Assembly (NCBI RefSeq): GCF_018294505.1
Contig: NC_057813.1
Coordinates: forward strand, 321,245,191 to 321,309,190
Direction of reading: 5' to 3'
Length of the DNA stretch: 64,000 bases
Origin: Triticum aestivum
Lineage: Eukaryota; Streptophyta; Magnoliopsida; Poales; Poaceae
The notes below the pieces were generated by a model. It was not told where the DNA came from and searched no databases. It worked only from the letters and a program-made list of their open reading frames with translations. Each line of letters opens with the position of its first letter. Within the stretch, counting starts at the first letter, position 1. A program made the translations under genes and the position numbers. Shown one piece after another: positions 55,413 through 64,000 of the stretch.

Positions 55413-55598
55413 ATCGGTCTAACCGATTCCTCCATTTCGGTCCTACCGAGATCATCAAGTTTATTTGAGTTTTCAATCTCGGTGCAACCGATTTGAACTT
55501 TTCGGTCACACCGAGTTGTTGTAACTGAACATAGTTATGCATCTCGGTGCCACCGAGTTGTTCCACTCGGTCACACCGACGGGGTCGGGCTATATATA
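55413..55598 (+). promoter_or_regulatory. Apparent internal promoter of element D
   Basis: Six copies of the TCGGT...ACCGA dyad (55413-55581) end 10 bp before TATATATA (55591-55598). This reproduces the LTR promoter layout in the interior. A GC-rich leader with pyrimidine-rich stretches follows. Confidence 0.5.
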
Positions 55599-56291
55599 GA
55601 CACGGGCAAAATTTTGGAAATTTCTCCGAACCTCTTTGAGCGCGCAATAGCTCGCTCTGCCATCGAAGGTCTCCGGATCATCTCCACATCGCCAGCCGCC
55701 TCCTGTCGCTGGTCTTCGCCGCCGTCAACGGAATTCAAACCCACCGTTGCCGCCGTAGTGAGTTCATCGCCGCACTAGGGTATGGACTCGATCTTTGTGC
55801 TATCCACATCTGATTCCTAGCACATTGTACTCTTATTTATTCTTGCCACGATTGAAACAATCCTATCTAGCCAAAGTAGTCCGTAGAATAGATTAGATTC
55901 AAATTTTTGGGGTTAGGTTTCCGCTGAAACCATCTCGGACCCACCAAGTTGAAAAACTCGGTCTCATCGATTTGGCATATGCCATTGCACTAGTGACTCT
56001 CAGTCTGACCGAGAATTACTAATCGGTGCGACCGATTTTAGGATTCTGTGAAACCCTAGCAGTTTCGGTGCCACCGAACTGTGACTTGGTCCAACCGAGT
56101 TCATCAGTTTAGGTTCCAAAAACTGCTTCGGTATCACCGAGTTTGAAAATCGGTTGATCCGAAATGCTTTCTGTGGAAAACTAAAACTGAATTTTTGAAT
56201 CATTCTTTTGAAAAATCTCTGCATTTTGTGATGCTCATCCACTCTATCTCATCTATAACTCTTCACAGGGTCAGCAGTCAGCTTTTGCAGC
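55599..56291 (+). other. Leader of the second transcription unit in element D
   Basis: GC-rich text typical of a grass 5' untranslated region (CATCGCCAGCCGCCTCC) is followed by an AT-rich part with eight more, decayed TCGGT...ACCGA copies (55930-56165). An acceptor-like CTCTTCACAG near 56271 suggests that an intron may have been removed before the ATG at 56292. Confidence 0.4.
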
Positions 56292-56401
56292 ATGTCAGAC
56301 CAGAGTGACAGTCAGAACAGGTCAGCAGAGCAGATTCACTTGAGTGAGGGCACTAGTCCCTCCAGCACTTCAGATGAAGGAAGCAGAAGCACTCCTAGCA
56401 A
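56292..56401 (+). CDS. Start of a second ORF of element D, cut by the LARD-like element
   Basis: ATG at 56292 begins MSDQSDSQNRSAEQIHLSEG, a serine-rich, unstructured N-terminus. The frame is open for 36 codons to the insertion point at 56401/56402, where AGCAA (56397-56401) is the likely target duplication. The rest of the ORF would lie right of the window. No function can be given. Confidence 0.45.
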
Positions 56402-59400
56402 TGTCACGCCCAATATGCGACCCTATCCAAAAGAAACTCGAAGGTCCCACCAAGGATAGACCCGCATATTGAAACGCTTTTGCAAGGTGGATATCATTAC
56501 ATCAACATTACATAATAGATGGGGATACATACAAGAGGCATACAATGCCACATGAATACAACATCACAATACATTAGAGCATCATCCGACTACGGATGAA
56601 ACACAAACAGAAACTCAAACGACATCCACCCTGCTAGCCCAGGCTGCCAACCTGGAACCTATCCCCTGACCGAAGAAGTAGAAGAAGAACTCAACGCAGG
56701 CAAGCATCGCTCTCGCGTCATGATCATCGCACAACCTGTACCTGCAACTATTGTTGTAGTAATCTGTGGTCCACGAGGACTCAGCAATCCCATTACCATG
56801 GGTATCAAGACTAGCAAAGCTTAAAGGGAAAGGTAGGGGTAAAGTGGTGAGGCTGCAGCAGCGACTAAGCATATATGGTGGCTAACATACGTAAATAAGA
56901 GCGAGAAGAAAGCAAGCGGAATGGTCATCAACTAGTAATGATCAAGAAGTGATCCTGAACTCCTACTTACGTCAATCATAACCCAGAAACCGTGTTCACT
57001 TCTCGAACTCCGCCTAAAAGAGACCATCACGGCTACACACGCGGTTGATGCGTTTTAATCCGTATCTGGTGTCAAGTTATCTACAACCGGACATTAACAA
57101 ATTCCCATCTGCCTATAACCGCAGGCACGGCTTTCGAAAGATTATACCCTGCAGGGGTGTCCCAACTTAGCCCATGACAAGCTCTCGCGATCAACGAAGG
57201 AATAGACCTTCTCCCAGGAAGAACCTATCAGACTCAGAATCCCGGTTTACAAGACATTTCGACAATGGTAAAACAAGACCAGCAAAGCCGCCCGATGCGC
57301 CGACAAATCCCGATAGGAGCTGCACATATCTCGTTCGCAGGGCAACACCGGATGAGACATCCTACGAGTAAAACCAGCCCTCGAGTTGCCCCGAGGTGGC
57401 CCCGCAGTCTACTCGGTTCGGACCAACACTTAGAGAAGCACAGGCCCGGGGGGGCTAAAATAAAGATGACCCTCGGGTTGGCTGACCCAAGGGAAAGGTA
57501 GGTAGTGGTGAGGCAAATGGTAAAACCAAGGTTGGGCCTTGCTGGAGGAGTTTTATTCAAAGCGAACTGTCAAGGGGGTCCCATAAATCACCCGACCATG
57601 TACGGAACGCAAAATCCGGGAACATAACACCGGTATGATGGAGACTAGGGCGGCAAGAGTGGAACAAAACACTAGGCAAAAGGCCAAGTCTTCCACCCTT
57701 TACCAAGTATATAGATGCATTAATAATATAAGTGATATAGTGATATCCCAACCAAAATCCTGTCCACCATGGAGAAATCTTCAACTTCACCTGCAACTAG
57801 CAATGCTATAAGAGGGGCTGAGCAAAGTGGTAACATAGCCAAACAACGGTTTGCATAGGAAAGGTGTCAAAGGTTAGAGGTTCATGGCAATATGGGATGG
57901 CTTGATAAACAGGTAATAGGTAGCGCAGCATAGCGATAGAACGAAGCAACTAGCATAGCAATGATAGTAGTGAGATCCAGGGTAGCGGTCATCTTGCCTG
58001 AAATCCCGCAAGGAAGAAGAACGAGTCCATGAAGAAGATGAAGCCACGAAGACGAACCAAGCGTAGACGAACGAATACTCACGATCGCAACGAAACAGGA
58101 ACTATCGAAAAGAAGCACACAACATAGTAAACACACCACAAATGAACAAGGCATGATGCACGAACAAGCATGATGCATGACAAAGCTACATGAAGCTACT
58201 CATGGCAAGAGATGATGCAAACAAGAACAACACAACAAGGCAAGTTTAAATGAGGCCGGGAACAACATATAACAATTCCGGTAAGTCCTCATATGCATAT
58301 TTCGAAATTGGTCCAGATCAGAACAAACCTTATGTTCAAGTAGTTAAACATCAAGTTAAGATGCACCAAGATGATCTACACGAGATTCTAGTCAAGTTAC
58401 ATATAAAGTTCATTAGATTTGGAGCTACGGCCTAGAAGATATGAGCAAAACAAGTTAAACATGGCATTGATGCAAAATGCATACAAACATCAAGCAAACA
58501 CCTCAAAACAAGGATGCAACATGATAATATGAAACTACATGCAATATCAAGCAAGTTTCATATAGAGCACACTCAAAACGGAGCAACGGTTCAACACACA
58601 CACTCTATACAAGTTATAGCAACAATCTGTCCAAAACAGCAGCTAGGCATATTGCAAGCATCAAAACAACATAACTACAGTACCACAACATAATAACAAA
58701 AGGCATGGGCATGATGTACAGGTGAACCACAACAAAACATGAACACTGAGCTATCTCCAGAAATCACTAGAACATGCTCAAACACACATGGTAAGAATGC
58801 AAGTTATAACAATTTCAGACTTCGCAGAAAATAATATCAGGTTGCAATGTTTAGAGCTATCAAACAACATGTTACAGGAACTTATAATAGCAAAACAAGA
58901 CATGTCATGAATCTACTCAAAGCATAGATCAAAAGTCCCTTACTGACCATAAGCCAAAAAGGATCAGAAAATATGATGGCACCCATGTAAACATGGCAAG
59001 TTATATACAGATTCAAACATGGCAGAAACAGAATTATGAAGGCATGTGGGTGAGCTTGTGCAACTCACTACAGAGCAATACATGGCATGGCAAGGCAACC
59101 AACAGTAAGAAGGCATATTTGTGAAGCTAAGAATGGCAATGTCAAGGTCATAGGGTGCATGGATCATTAGCAAAACACATGGAAACAACTGAACTTAATG
59201 TTAACAGCCTGACAGCAACATTATGAAGCAACTTTGGAGCAAGATATGAACAATCTACAGCAAGCTATAAATGCAACCAGGGGCATGGATGGGTAGAGCA
59301 TGACATGTAGAACAAAACATATTTAATGATCATCTCCAGATTATGCATAGAATGATTAGTAGCAACATGTTTATATAGCATCACGAAATAACAGATTCAG

Positions 59401-60209
59401 CCTAGCAGAACAGCAACATCATGTACCCTACTTAACAAGCTTGAATCACTCACCACAAGTCATTGCATGAAAAGATAAGCATAGCATCATCAAGGAGACA
59501 TATTTGTGAAACAACCAAGGCAAGAACAAGTCCATAGCATGCAAGGATCAACTACAACAAGCTTGACCAAATTGAATAACACGTAAACAATCTGCCAGGA
59601 AACATTTTGAAGCAAAAGTAGAGCACGAAAATGACATGCTAGACTACTCCATAATTGCAACAAAGGGCATGAATGGATAGACAATAACCATATGCTCAAA
59701 ATATCCTTATTGAAGTATCTCTAAATATGCATGGATCTCTCTGTAGCATCATGTTTACATGGCATCAAAATAACAGCAGAACAGGGACTAAAATCAGCAA
59801 TATCACGAAGCCTAGTTTGCATGCTTGTGCTAGTCACCACATTGATCACAAAAATACATGGTAAGCACCTCTGTAAAGAAGACATGGCATAGTTCAAAAC
59901 ACATATAGACATCAACCTCATAGGATGCACACATCAATCATGGCAAAAATGACAAAAGAGCTCGTTCTGTTAACAGACAGCAGAAAAGATCATGAAGCAC
60001 TCTTACAACCATGATTCAGGCATCAAGATGACCTAAAAATAATATGATGCAATGGAATAAAATAATGTACTCGTCGAGACGAACAAATTGACATATTACA
60101 CGCACGAAACGGAGCTACGGATGCAGAGATACGGCATGACGAACATAGCATGAAAATTACTACAGATTCAGGGACTTCGCAGTTTTAGGAAAAAAACAGG
60201 CAAGCGCTA

Positions 60210-60960
60210 TATGACTATATGTCGCACGAGCGGGACTTGTGGGTTCTCACCTAGCTGGGCTTGGCCCAGGTCGGTGGCGGAGCAGGCCTGGCAGGCTGGG
60301 GACGCGGGCCGAGGAACTGGGCCTGGGGGCCGGCTTGCGGGCCCACGTGGCTGGTGGGAGGCCTTGGCCCACGCGGGCGGCGGGGCAGGGCGGATCGGGG
60401 CTCCTCCCCGATCCCGTCAGGCGGCGGAGGCGACGGGCCGATCCGGCCGGCCGGCGAAGGCGGCGGGGAGCTTCGGCGCAGGGGCGGCGCGGAGGAGGGA
60501 TGCCAACGCGGGGCGCGGGGGCGGCGCCCGCGGGAGCCGGCGGCGAAGGCTGGCGAAGTCCGGTGATGGGCGCTGCGGCGGAGGTGGCGGATGGCGGCGG
60601 CGGCGAGGCGCCCGGCGGACGGCGCGGAGGCGGAGGAGCCTCGGGCGGTGGCGGCGGAGGGCGGTGCCGGCGGCGGCGCTCGGGGCCAGTCGCCGGTGAC
60701 GAGGCGGCGAGGGCGCGCAGCGGGAGGCTGAGCGCGGGCGCGGATCCGGGCGGCGGCGGCGCATCTAGGCCCGGGCGGGTCGGCCTCGGGCCTCGCGGGC
60801 CGTGGCGGCGCGGGGAACGGACGGCGGCGACGTGGCGAGCCGCGATTAGGCGCGGGCGGCGGCGTGGCTGAGGTGGCGTCGTCTGATTGGTCGGGGCGAC
60901 GTGGCGGCGGCGGTGGACACGTCCGGGAGGAAATGGACCTGTCCGGCGGGCGAGAGGGAG
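60210..60960 (-). other. GC island inside the LARD LTR
   Basis: About 750 bases of very high GC and CpG content, rich in GGCGGC, sit just downstream of the TATA box on the transcribed strand. The boundary with the AT-rich body is sharp (near 60205). It may be a captured first exon and leader of a grass gene or a structured RNA leader. I cannot read a recognisable protein on either strand. Confidence 0.5.
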
Positions 60961-61002
60961 GCTAGACTAGGGTTTCGTCCGCGAAAATGGAATGGGAGGG
61001 CC

Positions 61003-61010
61003 TATTTATA
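61003..61010 (-). promoter_or_regulatory. TATA box of the LARD LTR
   Basis: TATAAATA on the minus strand, about 490 bases inside the LTR start, followed by the GC-rich leader and an AAACCCTAGTC word. Confidence 0.6.
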
Positions 61011-61498
61011 GATGGAGGGAGCTAGGAGAGTCCAAATGAGGAGCGGTTTTCGGCCACGCGATCGTGATCGAACGACCGAGAGCATGGAGGGGAGTTAGAT
61101 GGGTTTTGGGCCACTTTGGAAGGGGTGTTGGGCTGCAAAGAGAAGGAGGCTTTTACGGTTACCCGGTTAACCGTTGGAGTACCAAACGACCTCCAAATGG
61201 CATGAAACTTGACAGGCGGTCTACCGGTGCTATAGCAAGGCCGCTTGGCAAGACTCGGTCCATTCCGAGAACATTAAATACCCGCTCACAACGAGAGATG
61301 AAAGGGGAACGCCGGAGGGCATAGGAGCGCCGGATTGCAAAACGGACAACGGGGAAAATGCTCGGATGCATGAGACGAACACGTATGCAAAATGAAATCT
61401 GCAAGATGACATGGCAATATGTAACACGCAAGCAAATGACATGGCAATGACAGCGAATAACTGACTGACACCTGGCGCAACGAATCCGGGGCGTTACA

Positions 61499-63568
61499 AC
61501 ACTCCTCCACTAACAAGAGATCTCGTCCCGAGATCTTAGGACCGAGACGGAAGGGAAAAGGGATGAGGTGAAACAAGAACTCAAGAGAAGAAGCAAAGAA
61601 TCGAGAGCACTCGAGAAGAAGAGAGGAACGGCGAGAATGACAAGAATCAAAAGCTCACTGAATCAGATAGACTATGAAACACTCCGGTTAAAACGAGATA
61701 AGAAACGAATAAGACTGAAAGGATTTAGGCAGCACTCTAAACATGGATAGAATAGAATCTGAACTTGAGAGGATGGAATGACACTTGATGAAGACATGAC
61801 ACAAAAACTCCGGAAAGAATTGAAAGAGTTGAATGAAAGCACGGAGAAGAAAAGATACTTGAATTCCACCAACAAAATCTTGATGAACTCTTGAAGAAAG
61901 AATTAAATCATGAAGAACCACCATGAAGAACTCCGGTAACAAAAGGATGATGAGATAAAATGAAAAATGGAAAGGATAAGATGAGCCTTGCGATGATTTA
62001 GATGGAGGTTTTGACGAAATGGCCTAGGAAATTTGAACTCCGGAAAAGAAAAGATGAAAAGACTTGGAACTAGATTTTATTCCTCAAGAACAAACTCCGA
62101 AGAAAAGGATTGAATGATAATCAAGGAAATAGAATCTGAAAGAACCACCGTTAGAATTCGGAAATGACTGACTAAAGAGGATGAATCGCCAGGAAGAATT
62201 AGAAGAACAAATATGCTCGAGGGGATTTAGATGCAAAAGAACAAATAGATCAAGAGTTGATTAAAGAACACTTGAACGAAGCACCGGGATAATTAGAGAA
62301 CGATAGCTGAAATGTGAGGATGAAGAATTCTTCGGGAACGATGGCCTCCGGTGAAAAGAAACGGGAAAACAACTCCTGACATACTCCGGATGGGTGAGAA
62401 AAGAATATCTGACCAATGGAATAATTTGAGAGAAAGATATGAAGCTAGAACCATGAATCTTCGAGATGATAGACAAGATTTTGAGGAAAAACTCTTCTTC
62501 GATCCTCAAATGACGACGAGAAACACCACCAGAATTACTGAGATACTCCGGTAGAATGACAAGCGAAGAGGTTGAGCCAACAATGAAAATGATTTGAACG
62601 AGATCTTGGAGAAGGCATGTGACTGATGAAATCCATTCTTACGTCACAACTTTGAAAAGAATTGAGAATAACTCCGGGAAATTAGAAGAGTTGTTAAGAT
62701 CCTGGGAAAAGACCTGTGGGTTAGGGCCCACTGAAGAGAGGACACCGTTGGAAAGGATTGTTGAAAAGATAAATGATGCACCGGAACAATTGAAATATTT
62801 GAATTAGGTGACAGCCTCGAATTAATTCAAACACAGACGAATCTCCTGAGATGACTCGAATACTCCGGAAGGATAAACTGGCGAGATGCAAACGAACAAG
62901 GAGAACACTTTGAGGAAAAGAATATGATCAACCCGAAAAACATGAATTGAGTCCATCGGAGAAGAAAATGAGATGAAGAATGTCAAACGAGACGAGAATT
63001 CACCGGTTGAAATGATTGAGGGAAGACTGAAGAACCTCCGTACGAATGAAATTGATTCTCGAAACAGACTCAGGCTCCGGGAAGAAGAGGGTGGGAGGGC
63101 GGGAAAACAAAGGCACTCGGGAGGGGAAACGGCGAATATCTTGAAGAGACAACACCGGTTGAAATCATTGAGGAGAGAGAGCAAAACTTCGAACGGGTAG
63201 GATGGATATTCGATTACGGACTCTGGATCCGAGAAGAAAAGGGGTGGGTGGGTGGGAAAAAGAAAACAACTGAGGATTGAACTCAAAGATGAAGAGGCTC
63301 GAGTCGACTAGACGAGAAATGCACCGGATAAAAGAGCTGAGGAACAACGAACGAAAACCCAACTGCGTGATCCTAAAGAAAATTTGAATGGGAAGAGGAG
63401 TAATTCAAAACACCTACGTTAGATTCCTTACTAGAGCGATGAAGGGACAGAGGAGTAAAAATAATTCCTACTCTCCGATATAACTAGACTCCGAAAACAG
63501 TTTTATTTCTAGACTCAACAACGGCCAAACTACACGATCAATCAAGGGGGCTCCTAGGGTCGGTCTTG
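61499..63568 (-). other. Non-coding interior of the LARD-like element
   Basis: Strongly purine-rich on the plus strand. The word CTCCGG or ACTCCGGA recurs about every 100-200 bases (near 61683, 61808, 61931, 62037, 62345, 62380, 62547, 62670, 62860 and 63073), each in similar surroundings of GAAAAGA and TTGAA words. No ORF has protein character. The polypurine tract of the element (GTGGAGGAGTGTTG on the minus strand) is at 61499-61511. Confidence 0.6.
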
Positions 63569-63581
63569 GCTCTGATACCAA
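63569..63581 (-). other. tRNA-Met primer binding site of the LARD-like element
   Basis: TGGTATCAGAGCC on the minus strand, 12 bases from the 5' LTR end. This is the standard site. Confidence 0.88.
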
Positions 63582-63593
63582 CTTGTCACGCCC

Positions 63594-64000
63594 AATATGT
63601 GATCCTATCCAAAAGGAACTCGAACGTCCCACCAAGGATAGACCCGCATATTGAAACGCTTTTGCAAGGTGGATATCATTACATCAACATTACATAATAG
63701 ATGGGGATACATACAAGAGGCATACAATGCCACATGAATACAACATCACAATACATCAGAGCATCATCCGACTACGGATGAAACACAAACATAAACTCAA
63801 ACGACATCCACCCTGCTAGCCCAGGCTGCCAACCTGGAACCTATCCCCTGATCGAAGAAGTAGAAGAAGAACTCAAAGCAAGCAAGCATCGCTCTCGCGT
63901 CATGATCATCGCACAACCTGTACCTGCAACTGTTGTTGTAGTAATCTGTGAGCCACGAGGACTCAGCAATCCCATTAGCATGGATATCAAGACTAGCAAA
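63594..64000 (-). repeat. 5' LTR of the LARD-like element, first 407 bp seen
   Basis: It aligns base for base with 56402-56808, with about 14 substitutions and no indels. The window ends inside it. Confidence 0.9.

Larger units (their letters stand above)
50609..56401 (+). mobile_element. Element D: Copia-like LTR retrotransposon, 5' part
   Basis: The order is LTR (50609-52273), tRNA-Met primer site, a gag of the Copia type (52359-54535), a non-coding stretch, an apparent internal promoter and the start of a second ORF at 56292. The LARD-like element interrupts it at 56401/56402. No integrase or reverse transcriptase follows gag within the visible part, so it is either non-autonomous or its pol lies beyond the window. 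Confidence 0.85.
56402..61498 (-). repeat. 3' LTR of the LARD-like element (5097 bp)
   Basis: It begins on the minus strand TGTAACGCCCC at 61498 and ends GGGCGTGACA at 56402. From its start: about 490 bp of U3, a TATA box at 61010-61003, a GC-rich leader (60960-60210), then a long AT-rich body with many short CATGGCAAG and ACATGGCA words (60180-58250) and a less repetitive end. No convincing ORF. The GC-rich frames, such as 60239-60871 on the plus strand, are composition effects. Confidence 0.88.
56402..64000 (-). mobile_element. LARD-like LTR retrotransposon with 5.1-kb LTRs, no protein coding
   Basis: On the minus strand: 5' LTR (beginning beyond the window, ending at 63594), tRNA-Met primer site (63581-63569), an interior of about 2.1 kb without genes, a polypurine tract, and the 3' LTR (61498-56402). 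The LTRs start TGTAACGCCCC and end GGGCGTGACA. Very long LTRs around a non-coding interior define large retrotransposon derivatives, and the Sukkula elements of Triticeae are the known example. The overlapping 407 bp of the two LTRs differ at about 14 positions (3.4 percent). It must rely on another element for all proteins. Confidence 0.85.

Noticed and set aside
60239..60871. 210-codon plus-strand frame, Gly/Arg/Ala-rich
   Set aside because: All frames are open in this GC island. The composition explains it, and it is antisense to the LTR transcript.

Overview
This window looks like intergenic heterochromatin from a large-genome grass, most likely of the wheat, barley and rye tribe (Triticeae). 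It is almost entirely LTR retrotransposons, many nested in one another, and I see no convincing host gene. Family names are avoided or marked tentative because nothing could be searched. The TGATACGTC-type LTRs at 3.9, 7-17, 27 and 33 kb resemble, from memory, the Sabrina/WHAM/Athila group of Triticeae. The element at 56.4-64 kb has the shape of a large retrotransposon derivative (LARD).

Layout from left to right. 1-5482 is the 3' part of a plus-strand, protease-only Gypsy element. It sits inside the 3' LTR of element A, a minus-strand Gypsy element running to 23613, whose other LTR is 22728-23613. Inside A lie a broken antisense gene with its own TATA box and a B3-like protein (6292-7156, ending at 17318-17320), a complete 10.1-kb minus-strand Athila-type element (7157-17291, target duplication CAACG on both sides), tandem repeats, a fragment of another Gypsy element, and remnants of RT, protease and gag. 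A appears to be inserted in a second copy of its own family, element B (23614-42930, minus). B's 5' LTR is cut twice: by a complete protease-only Gypsy element (27021-34296) and by element C (34564-42899, target duplication TCTGG). C carries gag and a long Cys/His-rich reading frame instead of pol. Removing both insertions restores an LTR of about 880 bp.

Right of B come an LTR fragment, a 2.3-kb AG-rich stretch of degenerate repeats, a minus-strand 1.5-kb LTR with part of its interior (45542-48184), a truncated LINE reverse transcriptase (48185-49488), a fragment of an intron-bearing retroelement gene (to 50608), and element D, a Copia-like element with a 1.67-kb LTR and a nearly complete gag (50609-56401). 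D is interrupted by the LARD-like element with 5.1-kb LTRs, which runs off the window.

The relative order follows from nesting and from LTR differences counted by eye. A is oldest (about 9-10 percent between its LTRs). The protease-only element at 27 kb and C are intermediate (about 8-9 percent). The Athila-type element and the LARD are youngest (about 3.5-4 percent). No element here can make all its own proteins. The protease-only elements share LTR termini, tRNA-Asp primer site, polypurine tract and a GGGCGCGCCC promoter box with the Athila-type element, which fits parasite and helper families. A recurring pattern is a cluster of short dyad-symmetric motifs just upstream of a TATA box in LTRs of several unrelated families, repeated inside two elements ahead of an extra ORF. 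This suggests internal promoters built from LTR-like modules.
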